From: Mimachlamys varia
Taxonomy: Eukaryota; Mollusca; Bivalvia; Pectinida; Pectinidae
DNA length: 64,000 bases
Assembly (NCBI GenBank): GCA_947623455.1
Contig: OX392529.1
Coordinates: forward strand, 63,053,686 to 63,117,685
Direction of reading: 5' to 3'
Shown: one piece after another, positions 35,036 to 44,551 of the stretch
Position numbering within the stretch: the first letter of the stretch is position 1
How the letters are laid out: every line of letters begins with the position of its first letter
Translations under genes and position numbers: made by a program
The notes under the pieces: generated by a model
The model's database searches: none
The model's input: only the letters and a program-made list of their open reading frames with translations
Told to the model about the DNA's origin: nothing

Positions 35036-35800
35036 GTTATAACTATTTCTTGAGAAGTACTGAATGGATCTTTCTTAAATTGCATATGTAGGTTCCCCTT
35101 GGTGCCTAGTTGTGCCTTTTGGATTTTGGGCCTGATTGGAAAAACAAAATGGCTGAAAGGCGGCCATCTTTTATTCTGACATTGAAATTTTTTTACTGCT
35201 ATTTCTTGAGAAGTACTAAACGGATCTTCTTCAAATTGCATATGTAGGTTCCCCATGGTGCCTAGTTGTGACCTTTTGAAATTGGGATTGATCGAAAAAG
35301 CAAAATGGCTGAATGGCAAGATAGATATTGCTCAAATTTCATATGTAGATTCCCCTTGGTGCCTATTTTTGCCTTTTTGATTTTCAGACTGATTGCAAAA
35401 ACAAAATGGTTGAAAGGTGGCCATCTTTGATTTTGACATTGAAAGTTTGGTATCGCTGTTTCTTGAGAAGTACATGATGGATCTTGCTCAGATTTCATAT
35501 TTAGGTTCCCCTCAGTGTCTTGTTGTTCCCTTGGATCTTTCTGAAAATGGACTATGCGCAACTAAATACCAAGGGGAACCTACATATGTACTTTGAGAAA
35601 GATCTATACAGTACTTTTCAAGAAATAGCAATAACAACCTATTGCCTACAAATCCAAGATGGCCGCCTATTGGCCCTATTGTTAATCAGATGTGTCCGAA
35701 AATAGACTATGCACAACTAGGCACCATGGGAAACATACATATGACATTTGAGCATGATTCATCTAGTACTTCTCAAGAAGCGGTGGCCGTACGCTGTCAT
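35036..35800. repeat. inverted cluster of a dispersed ~170-bp repeat
   Basis: About three direct units on the left, with CTTGAGAAGTACT, CATATGTAGGTTCCCCTTGG, CAAAATGGCTGAAAGGCGGC and CATCTTT, face two inverted units on the right (CCAAGGGGAACCTACATATG, CAAGATGGCCGCC, AGTACTTCTCAAGAA). The whole could fold back on itself. Same family as 13066-13350. Confidence 0.8.
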
Positions 35801-36129
35801 TGGATGGCGGTCTTCCTTTACATTTAGGCATCCAATGATAGCAAAAGATCAGCACGCGGGGTGACGTCAAAATGCACTGAATATGTTAAACTGTTCGGCA
35901 GGCCGCCGAAAACTTTGAGACACAGAAATTTTGCGTGTTTATGGAGGAAATGGAGATTATTTCTGCGGAAGGAGGATACATTTGACTTGCATTTAGGAGG
36001 TTTATAAAATAAAAATTATCCATCTTTCCAACGGTACCAAGTGTTTTTTCGTACCTCAACTAGAAATGTGATTTTTGATGCAAGAAAGGTAGGTGGGGTC
36101 GATTTTTCTATCTGGAAAGCTTTCCGCCC

Positions 36130-36293
36130 TTTAGCTTTTATGACCATTGAGGGGGCATTTTTATCGAAAATTGATCTTAACCCCCCCCCCCCCCCCAACC
36201 CCAACCCCCCCCCCCCCCCCAAATGTGTAAAATTACTCTAAACATCCTATTTCAGGTCTATAACTAGCTGTAACAAATTCTCAGGTCCCTGTG
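36130..36293. mobile_element. half copy of the CACAGGGACC foldback MITE, with C-tracts
   Basis: The right half matches the intact copy at 58465-58704 (TTTTATGACCATTGAGGGGG, CATTTTTATCGAAAATTGAT, AAATGTGTAAAATTACTCTA) and ends CTCAGGTCCCTGTG. The six-C run of the intact copy has grown to C16-AA-C4-AA-C16 (36181-36220). The left arm is not recognisable. Confidence 0.75.
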
Positions 36294-36478
36294 TGTGGTT
36301 TAATGTACAACAGAGAATGCTGTACTGCTTTCGGAATGGTAGTACATGCATCATTGTATTGAAGACATACAGAACATTTGCGATGAGAGGAGGAAGCATA
36401 TTTAAAATATGTGATATTCAAGAAAGGTGATGACAAAATATTAGGGACATCATCAGTTTCATCATTAACCTCATCATC

Positions 36479-36634
36479 CTACACATCACAACCGGTCCCA
36501 GCTTCACCTTGGCTATGCTGCTTCTGTGCAAATGCATCGGAGTGTGGTCTCTTCCTGACAAACTGCCCATAACACTTCATACACATCTTCCTGTCATCTT
36601 CTACAAACAGGCCTTCGTTTAATTGCTTCAAACA
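36479..36634 (-). pseudogene. possible decayed coding fragment
   Basis: Reading leftward, the frame gives LFVEDDRKMCMKCYGQFVRK then RPHSDAF and a stop at 36479. A CxxC within a charged context looks protein-like, but the frame is short, has no start and no recognised family. It may be a transposon gene remnant or chance. Confidence 0.25.
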
Positions 36635-37061
36635 AGTATTTTTCGGGAGTCAAGTTTGATTTCTTGCCATTCTTTTTTCCATCTCTAAATCATTTATTAC
36701 ATTCTGGCACGATACGGGTATCATCCATATCTATATATTGTCTTTTACACTACAGACTAGTTTTAGATTATATTCTTTGGGTGCTTGTGGTCATTAAAGT
36801 GACTATATGATAACTGAAAAGTATCCCATAAAATGCTATTCTGTTATTAAGGGGCTACGCAAGGGGGATATTTTACAACAACCCATTTTAACGGTCTTTT
36901 CCCACACTGTAATTATATCTCTGACAGTACAATTAAGGGTTTTACTGACATTGTCGTTTAAGTCTTTGGATTCAACGTGCAAATTACTGTCAGTTAAATA
37001 TCCAGGGAGGTTTTGGAAATGGAATAAAAAAGTAAACATTGATATAAAAAAAAACCAATTG

Positions 37062-37385
37062 ATATAAATAATAATTCGAGGTTCTTATATACCGCTTTAT
37101 CACAACCTATAGGTCGCCTCAATGCGGTTCTCAAATCATTATCTGCGGCTACAGGGCCTTATCGACCAGCCAATATCGTTCTCAACTCTCTGAGTAGCAT
37201 ACAACCGGTGCTGCCATTTCGGCGCTCACAGCAAGCATTCTAAAATGTCTAGCACTGCCCAACCACGTACTCATTTTACAGCTGAGTACGACTGGAACAA
37301 GCTGAGTTAAGTATCTTGCTTAAGGATACAACACAAGTGCCGTGGCCGGGATTCAAACTCGCAACCCTTCGATCACCCCTCTATA
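37062..37385 (-). mobile_element. tRNA-derived SINE, minus strand, 5'-truncated
   Basis: On the minus strand it begins with a B-box-like GGTTGCGAGTTTGAATCCCG, continues CTTAAGCAAGATACTTAACT, and ends GAGGCGACCTATAGGTTGTG, AAGCGGTATATAAGAACCTC and a short ATT-rich tail. The tail layout is typical of animal SINEs that borrow a LINE 3' end. The A box seems to be missing. Confidence 0.7.
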
Positions 37386-38772
37386 CATTGTGCTTGGATT
37401 ATAATAGAAATATTACTTAACATAAAAGCTTATTGATAAGATTTTATTATAATTATAAACCCAATTGGTTAGTTTTAGGAATAAACATTTAGACCTTTAA
37501 ATGACAAAACTGGTTCTCTGATTATCTCAAATATTCACCCTAGGCATGCAACAAATCATATAAAAATATGTGACTGAGTAAAAGAACGAGAATAGGATGT
37601 ATCACTACTAGGTTAAAAAACTACAAACGGAGATGAAAAAAAATTGTTATTTAATAGGTAAATGTTATTTCAGCAACTATCAAACAGGAGCAAAGCCCTG
37701 TGGTCGTTGAATTTTCTTGGAAACAGATCTAGACCATGCTACATTTAGACTTTTAAATGACAGTTTCACCGGTTCCCGATTTTTCTGAAATTTTCACCAC
37801 AGGTACTTGATAGAATGGGTCATATTTGTGGTGTACGGGAACCGTGAAAAATTGTCATTTTTTAAAATGTGCAAAAAAAAACATTTTTTATATTTCAAAT
37901 TGCATGTCATTTTTATCTTGCAATATTCTGGTATATGTTTGTAGTGACATATATGTGTACGTCCCTGATGTTTGCAATCAATTGCTCCTGTAAGATGTAT
38001 CTTCGATTCTACGTTTCCAGTATACCAGTATTACTGGTCAATTCAAATCACGTTAAGTACATTTTCATTGACATATCATATAAACAATCAAGTTGACAAT
38101 GGAAATAGGTTTGACATTCGTCGGATCGCAACTGGTTAAATGGACAACCATAGCACATGTATATGCGATTTCAAGGCATCTAAACTTTCAGTGAAATTTC
38201 GTTGGCCTTTTCGCCATAGCTTATAGTTTATACTCAAAGTGAAATACGTACACCACATCGCCATTCTTTATTACTGTATCATATTCAAAACAGTATATGA
38301 TTCACCTTAACGCCAAGGTAGACTGAAACATCATGGGGAAAAGGCAATCATAATTTCTATAGCTGAGGCCTGGTCTGACCCAAGATGGACCCTGATCATA
38401 TAGGGGAGCTTTGCGCTGATATTTTGCTTTAAAACGTTACTCCTACCAGGGACGTCCCTGCTCCTTCTAAACCCTTTCGGGGAACGCAACCACATTTTGT
38501 GTGGAACTTCTTTTGCGTACTGTATGTATACAGAGAGCCTTGAATTATACGTCTCTGTATAGAGTTATCTTCTTGTAACATATCTGATCCAATGAATCAT
38601 CGTGTACTTTAAAAAAAAATCATAAAAATACACAATAAATTATTTAATGAGTTTAATAAGAACTTTCTTATAGAGAATGAATTTGAGAATCGTTGTGTAT
38701 TATCACGGAATTAGATGCTATATATCTAAGTCCGTGGTATTATCTTATAAATATAAGTTATTTCATAAATAG
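37386..38772. other. intergenic sequence
   Basis: No gene recognised. Two diverged copies of a ~65-bp motif (ACATTTAGACYTTTAAATGACA) at 37487 and 37740 lie about 253 bp apart. A TTATACGTCTCTG motif near 38542 also occurs near 45 and 60268 and may mark ends of a small element. At 38590-38650 is an inverted fragment of the MITE that follows. Confidence 0.45.
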
Positions 38773-38920
38773 GGAATCTTACACTCGTGTCAATGTAATA
38801 TTGAATTTATTAAACTCATTAAATAATGTAATATGGCACTCGCCTGAAGGCTCGTGACATAATAAATTATTGAAATCGTTTTAAAAAAATCATATTACAT
38901 CGACACTCGTGTAAGATTCC
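38773..38920. mobile_element. AT-rich foldback MITE, 148 bp
   Basis: The ends are inverted: GGAATCTTACACTCGTGT on the left and ACACTCGTGTAAGATTCC on the right, with further inverted matches inside (CAATGTAATAT / ATATTACATCG). A fragment of the same family in opposite orientation lies just upstream. Confidence 0.75.
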
Positions 38921-38951
38921 TTTTCTAGCCGTGTAACAATTTGGGGTCTAC

Positions 38952-39060
38952 AATCTGATTAAAATACAGATCCTCACTATTACCAGGGACTTTATATTAC
39001 TGTCGTGTGTAGGATTCTACACACGATAGTAATAGGGAGGATCTGTATTTTAATCAGATT
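38952..39060. mobile_element. 109-bp inverted-repeat element
   Basis: Arms AATCTGATTAAAATACAGAT and ATCTGTATTTTAATCAGATT are perfect inverted repeats. A second internal pair, CTATTACC...CACACGATAGTAATAG, extends the fold. Probably a small MITE. Confidence 0.75.
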
Positions 39061-39189
39061 GACGTATATATGTACATCTGTATATTGTACTGTACTAAAA
39101 ATGAAGTTACTATATAAATGGTCACTTTAGAATTTTTCCGGAAATACTGTCCTGGTCCGGTTCCGTATCGGTTTTTATACATGTAAAAT

Positions 39190-39273
39190 ATGGCGGAATG
39201 TTTACTGTTGGTTAGTCTGCTATCTCGCCGAATATATGGGGGTTTTGCTTCAACTCACGACTCTATGAGACTG
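39190..39273 (+). CDS. possible first coding exon of a small gene
   Basis: ATGGCGGAATGT opens a frame MAECLLLVSLLSRRIYGGFA, then STHDSMRL, before a donor-like CTG/GTACGT at 39274. The hydrophobic start with arginines resembles a mitochondrial presequence. A TATATAA lies about 80 bp upstream. An alternative donor is GGT/GTAAGG at 39324. Neither phase joins the open frame at 40530 directly, so a missing exon or a wrong call is likely. Confidence 0.25.
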
Positions 39274-39824
39274 GTACGTATAACAAGACGAACACGCATC
39301 ACTATATCTATGAGTTCAAGTGGTGTAAGGGGAAATAAGGGTATTAATTGCTTAAATATCCTCAAAATTATGTAATAATAGGGACACGCCTCCTTTGAAA
39401 TTCAATACCGAAACGATGTCCATTCGATTTCTGATTTTATTAGCATGTTTTCGTCTGAACCATCTGTTAGACTAGTTTGATTCTGTGTTATGTATACCGT
39501 TAGTTACTTATCGCTGAGGCAGCATATTTACATAAATACGTATCGTAGACTAACGAATTCGAAAACCTTATTCAGTAATTAGCTTGCTTCATGCTTCCAG
39601 TAGACCTGGTGCTACATGTAGGCCTAACAGTCAGCGGCATTATATTAATATTAGTATAGCCTGTTGTATAGTACCGAGCAGATGAATGGTGTATTGCAGC
39701 AAAGTTTTTGAATAGCCAGCGATTTTTAAACGTTTATTTCATCTTACAAAAATTGGAGGTCTAGAAGGCGTTGATACACGGTGCAAGGGAAGTAACTCGT
39801 ATAAAATAGCTCATCAAACTTTTA

Positions 39825-39858
<34 letters not shown>

Positions 39859-40080
39859 TCATTATATACTTAGTTGCATGAGGAATGCAAAAGTCTGTTG
39901 ATCATTACATTTTGAGTGATTCTGAGGATGTTTGATAGTGTCTCTTATATGTACAATTACAAAAACAAACTTGTACCATCGATTCTGTACTTCTTTCGGT
40001 TCATGTTAATAAATTTTTGGGACAAAATTATGATGGTTCCAATATAAAACACCTGTGATATGTCCATGATACATGTGTGT
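39274..40080. other. intergenic or intronic sequence with a GAT microsatellite
   Basis: No coding frame recognised apart from a possible continuation of the 39190 frame to 39375. A pure (GAT)n run of about 11 copies lies at 39824-39858. Confidence 0.5.
39824..39858 (+). repeat. (GAT)n microsatellite
   Basis: About eleven uninterrupted GAT triplets; probably length-variable. Confidence 0.9.
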
Positions 40081-40400
40081 AACAGGAGAAGAAAAATGCA
40101 TGGCCAGACCAAACTCTAGACGGGCGCTCAACCAATTCAGCTATCAGGCCGCCGATGATCGACCTGGTCTAGATCCGCTACATTCCTCCCTCCTTTAACA
40201 AAGTCTTTGACCCCGGAGACACACACAAGACCCTATACCATCTCTGTGTGTGTAAATTTCGATGGGCACCAAATGTAACAGGAGAAGAAAAATGCACAGT
40301 AAGACCAGGGTTCGAACCTGGGACCTTCCGAACTCTAGACAGATGCTCAACCAATTGAGCTATCTGGTCGTCGACAATCGACCCAGTCTAGATCCGCTAC
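40081..40400 (-). mobile_element. tandem pair of tRNA-derived repeats
   Basis: Two related blocks start AACAGGAGAAGAAAAATGCA (about 40081 and 40277) and end TCTAGATCCGCTACATT. The second contains a tRNA-like sequence on the minus strand (40298-40369); the first lacks its T-arm. The blocks are about 195 bp apart and share the same linkers, so this is a repeat family and not two tRNA genes. Confidence 0.7.
40298..40369 (-). pseudogene. tRNA-like pseudogene inside the repeat
   Basis: On the minus strand the D-arm (GCTCAATTGGTTGAGC) and T-arm (CCAGGTTCGAACCCTGG) are intact and the B box is perfect. The anticodon position reads AGA, the anticodon stem has a mismatch, and the 7-bp acceptor stem pairs at only about four positions. 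It is not a working tRNA. Confidence 0.6.
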
Positions 40401-40529
40401 ATTTGTTAACCTTTCATTCATCGTCCTGAAAACACAGATGTTGAAAGTCCTAGTCGTGTACATGTCATGGTCCATTTATACGTATACAATATGAATCCCA
40501 ATGTGACAAGATCTTTTTGTTTGTTTCAG

Positions 40530-40701
40530 ATCTTTGGCCTCCCACAGTTCACCACAACCACTTAAACAGATCCGAGACATCCTAAAGCCAACAGGCGATG
40601 GTCGGCTGACACTAAATACATCACATATGGATCAGAATCAGATGCAAACGTTCCTCAATTTGTTTAAGAAAAAAAGGATGTGTTCCCACATAATGTACTG
40701 A
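40530..40701 (+). CDS. possible terminal exon, 56 codons, unknown protein
   Basis: After a good acceptor (TTTGTTTGTTTCAG) one frame is open: SLASHSSPQPLKQIRDILKP, TGDGRLTLNTSH, then a basic FLNLFKKKRM and TGA at 40699. It needs an upstream exon ending in phase 2, which I could not find. It may be the 3' exon of the gene starting near 39190, or an untranslated exon of the gene at 41151. Family not recognised. Confidence 0.35.
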
Positions 40702-41111
40702 CTTTACTTTGAAGGTTGAACTGACTTTGCTGTGAAGGTTGAATGTGAAATAATGTACTGACTTTACTGTGAAGGTTGAATGTGAAATAATGTACTGACT
40801 TTGCTGTGAAGGTTGAACTGACTTTACTGTGAAGGTTGAATGTGAAATAATGAACTGACTTTACTGTGAAGGTTGAACTGACTTTGCTGTGAAGGTTGAA
40901 CTGACTTTACTAGTACTGTGAAGGTTGAACTGACTTTACTAGTACTGTGAAGGTTGAACTGACTTTACTGTGAAGGTTGAATGTGAAATAATGAACTGAC
41001 TTTACTGTGAAGGTTGAACTGACTTTACTGTGAAGGTTGAACTGACTTTACTGTGAAGGTTGAACTGACTTTACTGTGAAGGTTGAACTGACTTTACTGT
41101 GAAGGTTGAAC
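40693..41111 (+). repeat. 23-bp minisatellite, about 18 copies
   Basis: Units of 23 bp (GACTTTACTGTGAAGGTTGA plus ACT), with longer variants inserting ATGTGAAATAATG. It starts inside the last codons of the preceding frame: ATAATGTACTGAC, which contains that frame's stop codon, recurs in later units. It ends about 40 bp before the start codon at 41151. Confidence 0.93.
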
Positions 41112-41150
41112 AATTCTCAAATATCGTGGTTTTAACCTTTAACCAGCAAT

Positions 41151-42278
41151 ATGGATTTAGAAATGAGCTCGATGGGGTCAGGTACGGGAGAGCCGGTGGT
41201 GGCTGACGTGGAAGATGTGGCCCTGGAGGATGAGCTGGAGTATAGCCGTGCCATGTACCTAGAGGAGAATATAGAACCCATCGAGTACAGTAACCATATC
41301 AACGAAGAAGAGGAAATCCTACCATTTGATTACGATACAATGGGAGTGGTTGAAGACATTAAAGTTCCGCCACATGAATACAGTAAAGCAATCGACGAAG
41401 TCACACAGGTAGAACCGCAGCCGTTTACCGGGGCTATCCGAGAGGTCTCCGTTCACAACCCTTACGAATATGAAAGAAATATTGATGAATATGAAGAAAC
41501 CATCAATTTTGAGTATACAAAGCCGATGTATCATGAAAGTGAGTCTAATGTAACCGAGCACTCTCGTGGTATGAACTTAGTGACAGAGGTCGAGCCTTTT
41601 CAGTACCAAAACAATCTTTATCATGAAGCTGATGTGGAGAATTTCGAGTACAGTGAAACAATGTACAAGTTGACAGACGTCAAGGTAGTTGAGTATGAAA
41701 ATGGAATGCATGAAGTTAGTGTCACTGAAAACAGGGATTATAGTCGTGGCATGGACGACCGAGGCTCCAGCGAGGTCAGCAGGTACCAGGGGGGGTTTAA
41801 TGAAAAACAGGAGACGACTGTGTCGGAATACATGGGAGGTTTACATGACAAGGGTGAAAGCAATGTACATGAGTACGAATCTGGCATGAATGTAGTGTCT
41901 GAGGTACAAGCTGAGGAATATAGTAAAGGCATGGAGGAGGTAATGGTTGCTGAAGTCAGGGAGTACAGTAAGGGGATGGATGAAAAAGCTGATATTCCCT
42001 TCCATGAACACACAAACGGAGTGAAGGTGGTGACTGATGGCAGTCCTATCATACATAGTCGTACGGTGAATGAGAAATCGAAGGTTCCCGCCTTTAAACA
42101 TAGCTACACATTGTTTGAGAAATCTAAAGGTGAAACTATGAAACACAGTCTTGGATTCAAGCTCAAAACAGAGGAACCAACGTTTGAGTATACAAGGGCA
42201 GTTTGGGAGCTGCTTGAAGCTGAGCCCCTGTCCCACGAGATCCCGCTCAGTACAATGGCCGGGTATGAAGAAGCCTGA
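41151..42278 (+). CDS. acidic protein of 23 tandem 15-residue repeats, 375 aa
   Basis: A 29-residue lead is followed by residues 30-375, which divide exactly into 23 units: 22 of 15 residues and one of 16. The pattern is EYSxGMxEVxxVExx, with Y/H at position 2, S/T/E at 3, M/V/L at 6 and often F, E or V at the end. Examples are EYSKGMEEVMVAEVR, EYSRAMYLEENIEPI and KHSLGFKLKTEEPTF. It is acidic overall; I see no cysteine, signal peptide or membrane segment. DNA copies differ widely while the protein pattern holds, which argues for real coding and an old repeat. The start is the first ATG after an in-frame TAA at 41133; an AACCAG just before it could be a 3' splice site. Family and function unknown; a filamentous or scaffold protein is only a guess. 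Confidence 0.82.
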   Translation: MDLEMSSMGSGTGEPVVADVEDVALEDELEYSRAMYLEENIEPIEYSNHINEEEEILPFDYDTMGVVEDIKVPPHEYSKAIDEVTQVEPQPFTGAIREVSVHNPYEYERNIDEYEETINFEYTKPMYHESESNVTEHSRGMNLVTEVEPFQYQNNLYHEADVENFEYSETMYKLTDVKVVEYENGMHEVSVTENRDYSRGMDDRGSSEVSRYQGGFNEKQETTVSEYMGGLHDKGESNVHEYESGMNVVSEVQAEEYSKGMEEVMVAEVREYSKGMDEKADIPFHEHTNGVKVVTDGSPIIHSRTVNEKSKVPAFKHSYTLFEKSKGETMKHSLGFKLKTEEPTFEYTRAVWELLEAEPLSHEIPLSTMAGYEEA

Positions 42279-43238
42279 TGGAGTAATTATGCAACTACAC
42301 TGTGCAAACAAGATGTTGATAAATATAAGTTGGTATATTTGTACAAGTAAAAGATTTTACAGTATATCTGATCTATACAGCTAAGTTTTTGCATTTACAT
42401 ATTCCTGTACATCAGTATGTTGATTTCTAGTTATACTTTACATATCTGCTTGTAATTGTAGGTTTAGTTGATATCCCTGACAATCTACCTGAATGCAGTA
42501 AATCAATCGATATTATTTCTAACATAGAAAGTGATACATTTGTTATGTTACTTCTGTGTAAAGTTGATGCCATCATTGTGAGACATATACAGTAACAGCT
42601 ATATAACCTTATTAGAAAAACAGATTTACACAAGCGCTTTTGCTTGCTTAGGCAAGCTCTTCAAGTGAAGAATTCATCTCTGGAGCTTGCATAATCAAAT
42701 TGAAAGCACTTGTGTAAATCTTGGTCTGTTTAATTTTTTTTTAATATTTATACCATCACAAGGTCATTATAGATTTTTAATTATATATATACAGTATACA
42801 GTGTGATTTAATTAGCTCACTTTTCCTGAAGGGCATCCATGATATCCTTTGTCATGATTTTAATTTATACAACTTCTTCTTAATAATCAAAGGGCCAGAA
42901 ATATACTGGGATGTAGGGATAGCAAGTTTGCTCGGATGAATGACCTTGACCCACTTTCAAAGTCACAGGGTCAAATGTGTTAAAATCATGAAATACCCTT
43001 TTCTCAATAACCATTATGCCCCCAAAGGTACTGATATTGGGCCAGCAACATACTGAGATGAAGAGGCACCAAGTTGTTGAAATAAATTATATTGACAATT
43101 TTCAAGGTCAAATGTGTTGAAATCTTCAAACAACCTTTTTTCTTGAATAACCAAAGATCCTTGTTATTGTATTTGTTTGGTTGCAAGTATGTGTTAGAAC
43201 TGGTCCTTTTCTTAGTTATTGAGGAGTGATTTAAGCAT
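42279..43238. other. 3' flank and intergenic sequence
   Basis: Probable 3' UTR of the repeat protein followed by AT-rich DNA. A MITE lies at 42622-42721. From about 42812 (AGCTCACTTTTCCTGAAGGG) a dispersed-repeat fragment runs to about 43180, containing GGTACTGATATTGGGCCAGC at 43026. Confidence 0.5.
42622..42721. mobile_element. 100-bp inverted-repeat element
   Basis: Ends AGATTTACACAAGCGCTTT and GAAAGCACTTGTGTAAATCT are inverted, with an inner pair GCAAGCTCTTC / GAGCTTGC. Probably a small MITE. Confidence 0.65.
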
Positions 43239-43386
43239 TGAACTGCTTTCAGTTGGCATTCATAGGCTATATGAATGCCAAATGGTCAAAGGCAAATTCA
43301 ATGAAGCACGCTAGCGCTTCATGTTGGATTTGCCTTTGACCATTTGGCACTCATATAGCCTATGAATGCCAACTGAAAGCAGTTCA
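43239..43386. mobile_element. near-perfect 148-bp palindrome (foldback element)
   Basis: Arms of about 69 nt: TGAACTGCTTTCAGTTGGCA onward on the left, TGCCAACTGAAAGCAGTTCA on the right, with only a few mismatches and a short centre CACGCTAGCGCTT. A partial related palindrome (TTGGCATTCATGGCC...GAATGCCAACTGAAT) lies at 43585-43622. Confidence 0.85.
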
Positions 43387-44305
43387 GTACTTATATTTAC
43401 CATTTTTAGAATCTGCTCATGTCATAAAACAATCGATAACACATTTTATTTCTCAGCATTTAGCTCAATAAATGTATTTGTCGCATATGCTTGTCCAATG
43501 AAAAGAACAGCCATCGCCCGGGGACGGTCAATGGTATCCAACGTAACAATTATGACGTCATAATAATGATGACGTCAACAATCGGTCATTGGCATTCATG
43601 GCCTGATGAATGCCAACTGAATTTGGTAGGGATATATAGTGGCAATGCCATTCAATGGTAAATAGTATAAAATAAGGTAAAACTGTGAGTGTTTTATGAT
43701 GTAGTTGAGAGGACTGCCCTTAGGAGATACAGCATACAGACTCTGAAGTCCTGTGCTGTCAGAACAGTCTCCACTCCACAGAACCTTTGGGTTGATGTTA
43801 AACATGGTTCATGTGAATTTCCCTTTAGAGATACTGTAGTTCTTTGATCAGTATTTCATCGAGTCATTTGGTTGTGTTGTGGCAGTTGTTAGTGTTTGAC
43901 TTTTAGGTTGAAATGAAATTGGGGTTAAACTTTATGAGCCAGTTTATATATTTATGTCCTGTTGTAATTTGATGTCATCTTCCTTAATTGTTTTTTTATA
44001 TATATTATAAAGAGTTTTAGGGTGCTATGTTTTCCAATCTGATTTTATTGATGCACTATAGAGATAATACGGGGCCTTAGCAGGTACTACAGTATATATG
44101 GTGTTCATGTGTAGCTGGTGTAACTGAGACTGCTCTGGTACTCTCTGGGTGCTGTATGATTGGAGTTTGTTTCTTTTGTTAAACATTTGTATGGTAGTCA
44201 TTTATGTGAGACTTTGTTGACAGTTTGGTCAGGTCAATTATGATGGTGTATGTCTGTGTGTGCATGTGCTTGTATTGCTATTTTGTGCAAGGTCATGGAT
44301 GAATG
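43387..44305. other. intergenic sequence
   Basis: AT-rich, no gene seen. It contains the half palindrome at about 43585-43622 and a TGACGTCA at about 43551-43575 in a run of TGACGTC motifs. Confidence 0.5.
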
Positions 44306-44551
44306 TTTTTAGCTCACCTGGCCCAAAAGGCTTATACCATGGTACAGCATCCTTTAAAAACTACTAGTCCTAAAGGGCTCAGAGGATTCTAACCAAATTT
44401 TGATTTGGGATATCACTTACTGAAGGGATGGGGAGGCCCAAGAGGGAAATAGAGGTCTAGATCTCCTTTTGTACAAATGAATGCTTTAAACCAAATGCAG
44501 GCTGTAGCATGCAGGAAATAAAGAATCAGTTTTGTATAAACTGAGGTGTTT
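44306..44551. mobile_element. fragment of the 'agctcacctggcc' dispersed repeat
   Basis: Starts TTTTAGCTCACCTGGCCCAA and continues AACTACTAGTCCTAAAGGGC and AGGGAAATAGAGGTCTAGAT. Related fragments start near 20812, 42812 and 48487. Its tail resembles the 55-bp unit that follows. Confidence 0.6.

Larger units (their letters stand above)
35801..37061. other. intergenic sequence
   Basis: Holds a degenerate foldback MITE copy with C-tracts (36130-36293) and a possible decayed coding fragment on the minus strand (36479-36634). Otherwise AT-rich, no gene seen. Confidence 0.5.

Noticed and set aside
40298..40369. Functional tRNA gene on the minus strand
   Set aside because: The acceptor stem does not pair well, the anticodon stem is mismatched, and the sequence is part of a repeated block whose other copy lacks the T-arm.
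39190..40701. A two-exon gene joining 39190 and 40530
   Set aside because: Both visible donors leave phase 0, but the open frame at 40530 needs phase 2; phase 0 gives a stop after 11 codons. Kept only as two low-confidence features.
41319..42311. Open frames antisense and in other phases over the 15-residue repeat gene
   Set aside because: Only the 41151 frame shows the regular repeat with diverged codons; the others are shadows.
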